Source: Sediminibacillus massiliensis (lineage in GTDB: Bacteria > Bacillota > Bacilli > Bacillales > Amphibacillaceae). From it: a stretch of DNA of 64,000 nt. Below are positions 26,487 through 34,626 of this stretch, in pieces (position 1 is the first letter of the stretch; each line of letters opens with the position of its first letter). A program made the translations under genes and the position numbers. The notes beneath the pieces are model-generated. The model made no database searches, had not been told where the DNA came from, and was given only the letters and a program-made list of their open reading frames with translations. The stretch lies in the NCBI RefSeq assembly GCF_900156915.1, contig NZ_LT732535.1:2992838-3056837 (forward strand), read 5' to 3'.

Positions 26487-27047
26487 ATGCAGAAGAAATT
26501 ATACATCGAATTGGAAAATTGTATCGGGTGCCGTTCTTGCCTTGCCGCATGTACGCAGTGCGGCGGCCATGAACAGCGGAATCGAAACTACGTGTATGAC
26601 GTAAACCCGCTTGTCAGCCGGCAGACAATGCCGCTTATGTGTCTTCATTGCGTCGATCCAGCCTGCGCGCGCAGCTGTCCAGCGCAGGCTATCCAAATTC
26701 ATGAAACAGGGGCGGTGCTCTCTGCCTTGGTAGAAAAATGCATCGGGTGCCAGAATTGTACGATTGCCTGTCCATATGGGATTCCTAAATTTGATGAAGA
26801 AGAAAACCTGATGTATAAGTGCGATCTTTGTATTGACCGGACGAAAGACAATATACCGCCTATGTGTGCAAGTGTATGTCCTTCGAATACATTGCAATGG
26901 TTGACAGAAGAAGAAATTGAACAGAAAAAACAAAGCCATAATGCAGGAAACGACAAATGGTTTACAAGCACGCCATTCCTTGAAGGAGAAACCAATGTGA
27001 CGGTAAATCTTCCGGGGATATTACAGGGTACGGCTAAACTGTTTTAA
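26487..27047 (+). CDS. Four-cluster [4Fe-4S] ferredoxin electron-transfer subunit
   Basis: 186 residues of the NarH/DmsB/HycB-like class. Four cysteine groups are visible: CIGCRSCLAAC (12-22), CLHCVDPACARSCP, CIGCQNCTIACPYG and CDLC...CASVCP. It starts one base after the catalytic subunit stop. Passes electrons between membrane subunit and molybdoenzyme. No export signal, in keeping with a cytoplasmic enzyme. Confidence 0.88.
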   Translation: MQKKLYIELENCIGCRSCLAACTQCGGHEQRNRNYVYDVNPLVSRQTMPLMCLHCVDPACARSCPAQAIQIHETGAVLSALVEKCIGCQNCTIACPYGIPKFDEEENLMYKCDLCIDRTKDNIPPMCASVCPSNTLQWLTEEEIEQKKQSHNAGNDKWFTSTPFLEGETNVTVNLPGILQGTAKLF

Positions 27048-27072
27048 GGTTTGTTTAAGGGAGGATATCACA

Positions 27073-27597
27073 ATGACGGATCGAAACACTCAGGTACTGC
27101 ACAAGGATGACAATTATACACACAATATCCATAGAAATAATGAACGTTCACTCGATAGACGTGGTTTTATGAAAACATTGGCAGGAGCGGCTGGGGTATT
27201 CGCGGTTGCATCCCTGCCATGGGGCACGCTTGCAGCGAAAGAATTGATGGGGCTGGCCGACAAAGAATACCCACATCAAAAAGTTGTCGATATAAAAGAC
27301 ATAGCCATCGGCGATTCGGTGGAATTTCACTTTCCGAGTGAACACGATAGTGCGGTGCTGATACGGTTGGATAAAAACAAATTTGTCGCTTACCAAAACG
27401 CGTGCACTCACCTTCGCTGCCCGGTCTACTGGGTAAAAGAAGAGAAAGAGATGGTCTGTCCATGCCATCACGGTAAATTTGATGTTCATACCGGCGCACC
27501 GACGGCAGGTCCGCCAAGACGTCCGCTGCCGGAAATTATTGTAGAAGTGCAGAACGGTGCTGTATATGCAGTCAGGGTGAAACGCTATGAAGCGTGA
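27073..27597 (+). CDS. Tat-exported Rieske [2Fe-2S] protein
   Basis: 174 residues. A twin-arginine signal (DRRGFMK at 28-34, then a hydrophobic stretch to about 55) predicts export with the N-terminus as membrane anchor. The cluster motifs are C111-T-H113...C116 and C129-P-C131-H132; the second cysteine of each pair can form the disulfide seen in high-potential bc1-type Rieske proteins. AAGGGAGG precedes the ATG. Its position after the catalytic and ferredoxin genes makes it part of the same electron-transfer chain, but on the opposite side of the membrane from the enzyme. Confidence 0.87.
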   Translation: MTDRNTQVLHKDDNYTHNIHRNNERSLDRRGFMKTLAGAAGVFAVASLPWGTLAAKELMGLADKEYPHQKVVDIKDIAIGDSVEFHFPSEHDSAVLIRLDKNKFVAYQNACTHLRCPVYWVKEEKEMVCPCHHGKFDVHTGAPTAGPPRRPLPEIIVEVQNGAVYAVRVKRYEA

Positions 27598-27790
27598 GTA
27601 TGTGGGAGTTATCGGGCTTTGTGTTGTTTTGATGTTGAATATCATCTTGACCCAGTTAATCGTCCACCAATATTTTTATGAGAATTATTCCGCCGTGCTT
27701 ATTTATACGTGCTTCAATATCGTCTTATTTCCTATCGGTGTTTTCATCTATAAACACGAAGTACAAAGGGGGCGCCGCATTCATGATTAA
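27587..27790 (+). CDS. Small two-helix membrane protein of the nitrate cluster
   Basis: 67 residues, two predicted membrane helices (about 5-27 and 35-52) and a basic tail. Not recognised. It overlaps the Rieske gene by 11 bp and the next gene by 8 bp, which argues that it is a real, coupled gene and perhaps a structural subunit or assembly factor of the membrane complex. Confidence 0.62.
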   Translation: MKREYVGVIGLCVVLMLNIILTQLIVHQYFYENYSAVLIYTCFNIVLFPIGVFIYKHEVQRGRRIHD

Positions 27791-28097
27791 GAGTGAAACA
27801 TACTTGGATTTTTGCTTTATTACCGAAAAGACAGGGGAATTGGCTGTCGAGGTCAAGACGATGTTCGAACAACTATTTCAAAATGAACGCCTCCATTGGT
27901 ACTTGGATGTGAAAGAGAAGATAGGAGCGGAAATAGTTGTCGCAGAGGTGAAGGGGATGAGCAACTGGAAATCCGAACAAGAAGTAATCGACTATCTGGA
28001 AGAACACGCAAGCGAGAAATTTTGGACCATCCTTCAAGGGTACCAGTTTCAGGTTCTACCAGTCATGAAAGGGTGCCGTCCTAGTGGAAGCCGTTAA
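27783..28097 (+). CDS. Unknown soluble protein of the nitrate cluster (104 aa)
   Basis: 104 residues starting at ATG 27783, with AAAGGGGG upstream; an in-frame start at 27678 would lie inside the previous gene without a ribosome binding site. Mixed alpha/beta pattern, no metal motif, no signal. I do not recognise the family. Tight overlaps on both sides suggest cotranslation with the enzyme complex; a chaperone role of the NarJ/NapD kind is possible but not shown by any motif. Confidence 0.6.
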   Translation: MIKSETYLDFCFITEKTGELAVEVKTMFEQLFQNERLHWYLDVKEKIGAEIVVAEVKGMSNWKSEQEVIDYLEEHASEKFWTILQGYQFQVLPVMKGCRPSGSR

Positions 28098-28362
28098 AAT
28101 GATTGACTTAGAAAAATTCGTAGCTGAACCTGTTGAGTTGTGCATTTATGGGAAAGAAGGGGAAGACAGGGCTCCGGCGGTGAAAAGGAAAATTTTCAAA
28201 CTGGCATTTTGCCCTGACAACACCCATATCCGCATTTATTTTGATAAACATTTCTTTATCGCAGTACCCTTGACCGGTTCTGTTTACCAGAATGGGCAGG
28301 AATGGACTGCATATGACGAAAAGTCAGCGTTATATTACTCTATTAAGAAAGAGGGAAAATGA
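28084..28362 (+). CDS. Unknown soluble protein of the nitrate cluster (92 aa)
   Basis: 92 residues from GTG 28084 (GAAAGGGTG upstream); ATG 28099 is the alternative. Predicted mainly beta (FKLAFCPDNTHIRIYFDKHFFIAVPLTGSV, broken here by turns). No known motif. It overlaps the previous gene by 14 bp and ends one base before the NarK-PAS start codon. Confidence 0.55.
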   Translation: MEAVKMIDLEKFVAEPVELCIYGKEGEDRAPAVKRKIFKLAFCPDNTHIRIYFDKHFFIAVPLTGSVYQNGQEWTAYDEKSALYYSIKKEGK

Positions 28363-28363
28363 C

Positions 28364-29869
28364 ATGTACAAGAAAGTACAACTCCCACTTCAGACTCTCA
28401 ACCTTGTGGTAGGTTTTATGGTGTGGGTTCTGCTGTCATCCTTGCTGTCCTTTATCCTGGATGATATCTCCATCACTTCCCAGCAGGCAGCATGGGTAAC
28501 GGCAATACCGGTGATTTTAGGCTCGATACTCCGGATTCCGATGGGGTATCTGACTAATCTCTTCGGGGCCAGGATGATTTTTATGATCAGTTTCATCCTA
28601 TTGATTCCTCCGGTCTATTATCTTAGTATCGCAGATTCGTTAGCCGATTTGCTTATAGGGGGATTATTTATCGGGATCGGCGGTGCCGTTTTTTCTGTGG
28701 GGGTCACATCACTTCCGAAGTACTACAGCAAAGAAAAACACGGATTTGTGAATGGTATATACGGTGCCGGGAATATCGGTACGGCAATCACGGCGTTTGC
28801 CGCCCCTGTAATAGCGGCTGCCATCGGCTGGTCGGCAACGATTCAATTGTATATGATTCTGCTGGGACTATTCATTGTGGCCAATTTCTTCCTTGGCGAT
28901 AAACAAGAAGTGAAAGTCCAAACACCTCTCTTGCAGCAAATGAAAGGTGTCTATAAAAATGAAAAGTTATGGCTGTTTTGTTTGTTTTACTTTATTACGT
29001 TCGGTTCGTTTGTTGCTTTCACCGTTTACCTTCCCAATTTCCTTGTAGCCAATTTCGGCTTAGATAAGGTAGATGCTGGTTTGCGGACAGCCGGATTCAT
29101 TGCTGTGGCCACCTTTTTGCGGCCTGTCGGAGGCTGGCTGGCTGATCGCTTCCAATCCTTGATCATTCTTATGTTTGTCTTTGGCGGATTTACTGTTGCC
29201 GCGATGTTGTTGTCATTTGCTCCTTCAATCACTCTTTATACAGTCGGGTGTATGACAATAGCAATCGCTGCAGGAATCGGCAATGGGGTTATTTTCAAAC
29301 TTGTCCCAATGTACTTCCATAAACAGGCGGGCATAGCGAACGGAATTGTAGCTGCAATGGGCGGATTGGGTGGCTTTTTTCCTCCGTTGATTTTATCTTC
29401 CCTCTACAGTTTGACGGGGCATTATGCCATCGGATTTATGGCTTTGTCGCAAGTGGCATTGGCCAGTTTGATACTTGTTATATGGATGTACTATCAAGAT
29501 AAACTTACCTTGTCACACCAAGTGATGGAAACGACACCACTTGGAATGATGGTGACGGATAAATATGGTAGAATTGTCACCATAAATCCAGCCTTTACGG
29601 ACCTTACCGGATATTCGCTGCAGGAAACAGTAGGGAATAACCCGAACATGCTTAGTTCCGGGCGACAATCCAAAGATTTTTACCGCCATATGTGGGATAA
29701 ATTAAACAGGGACGGTTTCTGGCAAGGGGAAATATGGAATAAACGGAAAGACGGGAAGCATTATTTGGAGTGGCTGACAATCAATGCGATCAAAGATGAT
29801 GCCGGGGAGACAATCCAATATGCCGGTGTGTTCACTGACATAACAGAGAGCAAGACGAAAAGCGTATAA
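28364..29869 (+). CDS. NarK-type nitrate/nitrite transporter fused to a PAS domain
   Basis: 501 residues. The first ~385 form a 12-helix MFS transporter of the nitrate/nitrite porter family with both signature motifs: GIYGAGNIGTAITAF in the N-half and AAGIGNGVIFKLVPMYF in the C-half. Residues ~388-501 form a PAS domain (METTPLGMMVTDKYGRIV, NPAFTDLTGYS, FWQGEIWNKRKDG, YAGVFTDITE) on the cytoplasmic side. The PAS has no cysteines, so it is not an NreB-type Fe-S sensor. ATG 28364 follows AGAGGGAA; the longer frame from 28292 overlaps the previous gene. A kinase core lacking a sensor follows 17 bp later, so this may be a transporter that also senses. Confidence 0.88.
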   Translation: MYKKVQLPLQTLNLVVGFMVWVLLSSLLSFILDDISITSQQAAWVTAIPVILGSILRIPMGYLTNLFGARMIFMISFILLIPPVYYLSIADSLADLLIGGLFIGIGGAVFSVGVTSLPKYYSKEKHGFVNGIYGAGNIGTAITAFAAPVIAAAIGWSATIQLYMILLGLFIVANFFLGDKQEVKVQTPLLQQMKGVYKNEKLWLFCLFYFITFGSFVAFTVYLPNFLVANFGLDKVDAGLRTAGFIAVATFLRPVGGWLADRFQSLIILMFVFGGFTVAAMLLSFAPSITLYTVGCMTIAIAAGIGNGVIFKLVPMYFHKQAGIANGIVAAMGGLGGFFPPLILSSLYSLTGHYAIGFMALSQVALASLILVIWMYYQDKLTLSHQVMETTPLGMMVTDKYGRIVTINPAFTDLTGYSLQETVGNNPNMLSSGRQSKDFYRHMWDKLNRDGFWQGEIWNKRKDGKHYLEWLTINAIKDDAGETIQYAGVFTDITESKTKSV

Positions 29870-29886
29870 ATCAAAGGAGGATACCC

Positions 29887-30543
29887 ATGGAGCTTAAAGC
29901 TGAAAACCATGTCAGTACCTATATCATTCAGTCGCAAGAAGAGGAAATCAAGCGGATTTCACTTGAGCTCCATGAAGGTATAAACCAAAACCTGTATAGT
30001 TTGTCGGCTGGAATCGAGGTACTGCAATCTGGAATCGAACAGCCGTATTTGAAAGAATACGCGCAACAGTTGTCCGAACTGTTGAATCGGACTATTCAGG
30101 AAGTCAGATTGTTGTCGGTCGAATTGTATCCAAATACGCTGACCACTTTGGGTTTGAATGCAGCAATCAAAAGTTATGCTAAATTGTTCACAACTACTTT
30201 CGGTGTGCTTGTCCATGTCAGCACCACTGGAATCGAGCATATCATGATGGAACAAAAGAGCATGGCCGTGTTCCGTTCTTGCCAGGAGGCTTTGTTGAAT
30301 ATTGCCAAATATGCCGATGTAAGTGAAGCCGTTGTTCAAATTGAATGGAAGGAACGTTCCTTGAGCGTAGAGATAAAGGACGCCGGAACTGGTTTTGATC
30401 TTCAGGATGCAAAAAACCAAGACAGGTTAATGGGGATAGCTGCAATGAAACAGAGGCTGCGTATCGCAGGAGGGGATTGCCTAATATCTTCTGAAGCAGG
30501 CAAAGGTACAAGGGTTCTCCTTGAATTGCCAATCCAGGGATAG
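29887..30543 (+). CDS. Histidine kinase core without a sensor domain (NreB-like C-terminal half)
   Basis: 218 residues: a short coiled lead-in, HisKA_3 dimerisation box with H29 (LELHEGINQNL), N-box around N138 (CQEALLNIAKYA) and G-box DAGTGFD (165-171). No PAS, GAF or membrane helix. The lead-in EEEIKRISLELHEGI matches what normally follows a PAS domain in one chain; here the PAS is on the preceding transporter. AAAGGAGG upstream and a proper start exclude a simple frameshift. Probably phosphorylates the NreC-like regulator encoded 11 bp downstream. Confidence 0.88.
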   Translation: MELKAENHVSTYIIQSQEEEIKRISLELHEGINQNLYSLSAGIEVLQSGIEQPYLKEYAQQLSELLNRTIQEVRLLSVELYPNTLTTLGLNAAIKSYAKLFTTTFGVLVHVSTTGIEHIMMEQKSMAVFRSCQEALLNIAKYADVSEAVVQIEWKERSLSVEIKDAGTGFDLQDAKNQDRLMGIAAMKQRLRIAGGDCLISSEAGKGTRVLLELPIQG

Positions 30544-30554
30544 GAGGAGTATAA

Positions 30555-31208
30555 GTGATTAGAATACTGTTAGTGGATGATCATGCAGTAGTACGAATGG
30601 GGTTGAAAGTGCTTCTGAACGCCGTGACGGACATGGAAGTGGTAGGAGAGGCGTCGGAAGGTAATGAAGGTATAGAAAAAGCTGTGGAAACAAATCCTGA
30701 TCTCGTTTTAATGGATTTGAGCATGCCTCATGGGAAAGATGGGTTATCTGCAACGTCAGAATTAAAAAAGCGGCTTCCTGATACGAATATCTTAATTCTC
30801 ACGATGCATGATGATGAAGAGTATTTATTCCGTGCCATTCAAGCAGGTGCATCAGGCTGTGTCCTAAAAAGCGCCCCGCATCAGGAGTTGATTGATGCAA
30901 TCACTTCTGTTTGCAACGGAAATGCCTATCTTCATCCTGCAGCACAAAGAAGATTGATGGATGAATATCTTGGGAATTTAAAAAACGATAACTCAGATGA
31001 ATACCAGTTATTGTCAGACAGGGAAAAAGAAGTACTGACATTGATAGCCAAAGGTTACGCAAATAAAGACATAGCCGAACAGCTGGTGATCAGTGTCAAG
31101 ACAGTGGAAACCCATAAAAGCAACCTGATGGAAAAGCTGCAGATGCGGACCAGACCTGAATTGGTTTCCTATGCATTGAAAAAAGGACTGCTTGGCTATG
31201 GGCTGTGA
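30555..31208 (+). CDS. nreC: NreC-like LuxR-family response regulator
   Basis: 217 residues. Receiver domain with D8/D9, phospho-acceptor D54 (VLMDLSMP) and K105; C-terminal LuxR-type helix-turn-helix (LSDREKEVLTLIAKGYANK through ISVKTVETHKSNL) at about 150-210. Start is GTG 30555, seven bases after GGAGG. In staphylococci the paralogous NreC activates nitrate reductase and transporter genes; the same target is inferred here, with the twin palindrome at 23106-23139 as candidate site. Confidence 0.87.
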   Translation: MIRILLVDDHAVVRMGLKVLLNAVTDMEVVGEASEGNEGIEKAVETNPDLVLMDLSMPHGKDGLSATSELKKRLPDTNILILTMHDDEEYLFRAIQAGASGCVLKSAPHQELIDAITSVCNGNAYLHPAAQRRLMDEYLGNLKNDNSDEYQLLSDREKEVLTLIAKGYANKDIAEQLVISVKTVETHKSNLMEKLQMRTRPELVSYALKKGLLGYGL

Positions 31209-31659
31209 CAACCGTAAAGCAGCAAAGTCTTTTCTATCAGAATGCGAGCAACTGAGGGAGAGTACCGCTTGTGATTTCGTAGGGGTAGCGTTGCAAAAAT
31301 ATGATGAATTGGATGTAATCTGGCCATTTGTCCATGGTAATAGTAATGAAAAATATAAATATATTACCGTCCGTTACGGAAAAGGAATTGCCGGTAAGGT
31401 AATAGCAACTAGCGGTATAATGACCATAGAACGTTTCCCGGAAGACATAATCGGAAAATCTACAGATTATCCGATTATGCTTGCTGAACGGATGGTTGCC
31501 GCTATGGCAAGTCCGCTTTTGTGGAAGGGAATTCCGAAGGGGGCTGTATTGATAGGGTATCGCCAGAATCATATCTTTACAGATAACGAAGGTGAAAAAC
31601 TTCTGAAGGCCACCAGGAAGATGGAGACATTGCTGCCGGTTTATTTTGGCCGGGACTAG
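31198..31659 (+). CDS. nreA: NreA-like GAF-domain nitrate sensor
   Basis: 153 residues from ATG 31198 (TTG 31192 also possible); overlaps the response regulator gene by 11 bp. A single GAF domain: DFVGVALQKYDE, IWPFVHGNSNEKYKYITVR, GKGIAGKV, and MAERMVAAMASPLL-type strands. NreA proteins bind nitrate and hold the NreB kinase off when nitrate is absent (family knowledge from Staphylococcus carnosus). Sits between the regulator and a second kinase. Confidence 0.75.
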   Translation: MGCDNRKAAKSFLSECEQLRESTACDFVGVALQKYDELDVIWPFVHGNSNEKYKYITVRYGKGIAGKVIATSGIMTIERFPEDIIGKSTDYPIMLAERMVAAMASPLLWKGIPKGAVLIGYRQNHIFTDNEGEKLLKATRKMETLLPVYFGRD

Positions 31660-31670
31660 GAGGAGAGATA

Positions 31671-33401
31671 ATGCCACACAAAAAGCAACACCATACAGAT
31701 ACTCCTGGGGATGCAACTATAGTTATAGATGCAAGAAATGTAATTGAATCAATAAATGATCAGGCAGTCAAACTATTAGAGTTGGAGCATGATGACTTTT
31801 CAGGGGAGGATCTGGACGTTCTTTTTCCGGGGCTGGAAATAAGGGAACATGAACAAACAACGGTTTTTAAGCAACATACCCGCCAGTCAACGGAAAAACA
31901 AATACCTGTGACAATCCGGAGCAGTCCTTTTTCCTTGAAAGGGGAAAGATACTCACTATTATTTTTACATAGAAAAGACAGGGACTCTGAAACGGAAATG
32001 GATCCGGAGAAGCTTCTCAACGAGCTTCTGGATACCAGGTTCGCACTGGACGAATCGACCATCGTGGCTATCACCGATCAAACTGGAAAAATAAAATATG
32101 TAAATGACAAGTTTTGTCAAGTTTCGAAGTACACAAAGGACGAGTTGATTGGCGAAGATCACCGGCTCATCAATTCTGGATACCACTCAAAAGACTTTAT
32201 GCGCAATCTCTGGAGAACGATAGCCAATGGAAACGTCTGGCAGGGAGATATTAAGAACAAAGCAAAAGATGGAACCTATTATTGGGTCGATACAACGATC
32301 GTCCCTTTTTTGAATAAACAGGGTAAACCATATCAGTACCTGGCTGTGCGTAAAGAAATTACGGACTATAAGCGAGTAGTCGAGGAATTGAAACATTCTG
32401 TACAGGAATTGGTGGATATAAAGTTCGCTCTCGACGAATCTTCTATCGTGGCGATTACCGACCGAAGAGGGAAAATCACCTATGTGAACGACCAATTTGT
32501 ACAGATCTCAAAATACGAACGAGAAGAATTGATCGGAAATACACATGCCCTCATCAATTCCGGGTACCATCCTAAATCCTTCTTTAAGGAATTATGGAGA
32601 ACGATCGGTACCGGAAGTGTATGGAAAGGTGAAATAAAGAACAAAGCAAAAGATGGAACCTATTATTGGGTGGACACAACGATTGTGCCATTTTTGAACG
32701 AAGCCGGGAAACCTTATCAATACTTGGCGATCCGGTTCGAAATAACGCGGCGGAAACGGATCGAAGAAGAATTGCAGCAGACAATGACACGGATCATTCA
32801 TGTACAGGAAGAGGAAAGAAAAAGGCTGTCAAGGGAGCTTCATGATGGAATAGGACAGAATTTATACAGCCATTTGATCACCATAAACCGTTTAAGTGCC
32901 GAATATGATCATCCGCTCGTTTCTCAAATGCTTCAGGAAGCCACGGAAATTATCCAGGAGGTTCGCGATTTTTCCTGGGAGCTTCGGCCGTCTGTTCTGG
33001 ATGACTTGGGGCTTGTTCCAGCAATCCGGTCATTCCTTAATAAATTTGCCGAACACTATGGAATCAATGTTTACTTCGATAGTTCACTTGTACACCGTCC
33101 GGATAGTAAGGTCGAGATAACCATCTACCGGATTATTCAGGAGTCACTCACCAACATTCGCAAATATGCCAATGTACAGGAAGCGTCGGTTATCATTCGG
33201 GAAGATGACCGGCAAATAAGGGTGGTGATCGAGGATAAAGGAAACGGTTTTGATAAAGAAGAGTTATCCAGAGGGGTAGGCTTGATCAGCATGGAAGAGA
33301 GGGCAAAATCGGTAAATGGCAATTTGGATGTCAACACCAAGCCTGATGAAGGGACAAGAGTCATTCTCGATATACCAAACTATAAGGAAGCGAGCGATTA
33401 G
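31671..33401 (+). CDS. Triple-PAS sensor histidine kinase (HisKA_3)
   Basis: 576 residues, no membrane helix. PAS-A about 8-100 (diverged), PAS-B 124-232, PAS-C 252-360, dimerisation box with H391 (SRELHDGIGQNL), N-box N495, G-box DKGNGFD (522-528). PAS-B and PAS-C are near-duplicates: the block KNKAKDGTYYWVDTTIVPFLN is identical, and 32250-32288 matches 32635-32673 almost base for base. Only one cysteine (C149), so not the four-cysteine Fe-S sensor of NreB; a flavin or heme ligand cannot be read from sequence. GGAGGAGAGA precedes the ATG. Second kinase for the same regulator (inference). Confidence 0.9.
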   Translation: MPHKKQHHTDTPGDATIVIDARNVIESINDQAVKLLELEHDDFSGEDLDVLFPGLEIREHEQTTVFKQHTRQSTEKQIPVTIRSSPFSLKGERYSLLFLHRKDRDSETEMDPEKLLNELLDTRFALDESTIVAITDQTGKIKYVNDKFCQVSKYTKDELIGEDHRLINSGYHSKDFMRNLWRTIANGNVWQGDIKNKAKDGTYYWVDTTIVPFLNKQGKPYQYLAVRKEITDYKRVVEELKHSVQELVDIKFALDESSIVAITDRRGKITYVNDQFVQISKYEREELIGNTHALINSGYHPKSFFKELWRTIGTGSVWKGEIKNKAKDGTYYWVDTTIVPFLNEAGKPYQYLAIRFEITRRKRIEEELQQTMTRIIHVQEEERKRLSRELHDGIGQNLYSHLITINRLSAEYDHPLVSQMLQEATEIIQEVRDFSWELRPSVLDDLGLVPAIRSFLNKFAEHYGINVYFDSSLVHRPDSKVEITIYRIIQESLTNIRKYANVQEASVIIREDDRQIRVVIEDKGNGFDKEELSRGVGLISMEERAKSVNGNLDVNTKPDEGTRVILDIPNYKEASD

Positions 33402-33425
33402 TCCACTACATGGTGGGCTTTTTTG
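33400..33425 (+). terminator. Terminator of the nitrate cluster
   Basis: AGTCCAC/GTGGGCT with loop TACATG, followed by TTTTTT. The stem starts within the stop codon of the triple-PAS kinase. Confidence 0.75.
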
Positions 33426-33524
33426 ATTTCCGTCTAGGGGTGATTAACAGCATTTATTGATGCCAAACAAGCTGAATTTGGCTTATACTAGTGGAATAAT
33501 GCCAGCAAGAGGAGACATTCATTT

Positions 33525-34436
33525 ATGGACAGTTTTAACCAGCAATTCTTGTATTCTATTTCTATCATTATATTGGGATATCTACTGAAAAGGTTTGATA
33601 TTGTACGAGAGCGGGAGGGAGAAGGATTGACCCGGATCGTCCTGAACGTGACGCTTCCTTGTCTGCTCATTGTCAGTTTCAGTGAAATAGCTCTTGATCC
33701 TTCCTTGTTTCTGCTCGTATTTATTGCGATGGCCAACGGATTATTCATGGCGGCAGTAGGATTATTTGTGTTTCGAAAAGAGAATGCAAAGACGAAAGGC
33801 ATGCTCGCCATGATGCTTCCAGGTTTTAATATCGGCCTGTTTGCATTTCCTTTGGTCGAAGGGATTTGGGGGAGCAAGGGGCTGAAGTACTTCGGTATGT
33901 TCGATGCGGGTAATGCCATGGTGCTTTTTGGTTTGACTTATATTATCGCGGCATATTTTGCTGCCGAGAATAGCAAGCCGGACTTCCGCAGAATTGCTAT
34001 CAAGATTTCTACCTCGATTCCTTTATTGACATACATAATTGTTAGTGTGTTAAATATCGCTGATGTTCAACTGCCTAATCTGGTGCTTGATGTGTCCGGA
34101 ATCATTGCTGACGCAAATATGCCGCTATCTCTGCTGATCCTAGGCATTTACTTGAATTTGCAGTTTGACAAATCAAATTTAAAGCTGGTAGGAAAATTTT
34201 TGGCGTTGCGGTATACACTGGGGTTAGCGCTTGGTTTGCTGCTTTTCTGGCTTCTTCCGTTTGAAGACATGTTCCGTTATACATTGTTGATCTGCTTCAT
34301 ACTTCCTACAGCTACAACATCGCTCGCATACTCGGTTGAATTTAAATACGACACAAAACTGGTAGGAACCATTGCAAACATGACTATTATCATCAGTTTT
34401 ATTCTGTTATGGCTGATAGCCAATTTGATTTTATAG
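33525..34436 (+). CDS. AEC-family transporter
   Basis: 303 residues with about ten membrane helices of the auxin efflux carrier family; the N-terminal helix pair and the mid-protein segment LDVSGIIADANMPLSLLILGI carry the usual family features. Substrates in bacteria are often organic acids such as malate, but none is indicated here. AAGAGGAGA precedes the ATG. Monocistronic, between two terminators. Confidence 0.82.
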   Translation: MDSFNQQFLYSISIIILGYLLKRFDIVREREGEGLTRIVLNVTLPCLLIVSFSEIALDPSLFLLVFIAMANGLFMAAVGLFVFRKENAKTKGMLAMMLPGFNIGLFAFPLVEGIWGSKGLKYFGMFDAGNAMVLFGLTYIIAAYFAAENSKPDFRRIAIKISTSIPLLTYIIVSVLNIADVQLPNLVLDVSGIIADANMPLSLLILGIYLNLQFDKSNLKLVGKFLALRYTLGLALGLLLFWLLPFEDMFRYTLLICFILPTATTSLAYSVEFKYDTKLVGTIANMTIIISFILLWLIANLIL

Positions 34437-34451
34437 GAAAAACGGCGAGGA

Positions 34452-34488
34452 AAAAGGACCTGTTTTATTAAAGGACAGGTCCTTTTTT
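34452..34488 (+). terminator. Terminator after the AEC transporter gene
   Basis: AAAAGGACCTG/CAGGTCCTTTT with a 13-nt loop, followed by TT. Confidence 0.85.
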
Positions 34489-34538
34489 ACTGCTTAATTT
34501 CTGTCCGGCAAATTTCTTTCTGGTCTAATATGTCTATT

Positions 34539-34591
34539 TTTACTGAATTTTACATTAAATTTACACTCCTTTTATTATTTCTCTGTATAGT
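34539..34591 (+). promoter_or_regulatory. Putative PhoP boxes and -10 of the OB-fold protein gene
   Basis: Direct repeats of the TT(A/T/C)ACA type with 10-11 bp period: TTTACT (34539), TTTACA (34549), TTTACA (34560), TTTATT (34571), followed by TATAGT (34586-34591). Spacing and position (about -59 to -22) fit PhoP-activated promoters of Bacillus. Confidence 0.5.
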
Positions 34592-34626
34592 AGAGGATGA
34601 ATAATAGAATGAAAGGGAGAGGGAGA

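Noticed and set aside
28364-29869. The transporter PAS as an NreB-type oxygen-sensing Fe-S domain
   Set aside because: The PAS segment has no cysteines, whereas the NreB cluster needs four.
29870-29886. Frameshift or sequencing error splitting a NarK-PAS-kinase fusion
   Set aside because: The gap has a stop codon, a strong AAAGGAGG and an ATG at proper spacing, so two separate genes are more likely. A relative with one continuous chain would reopen this.
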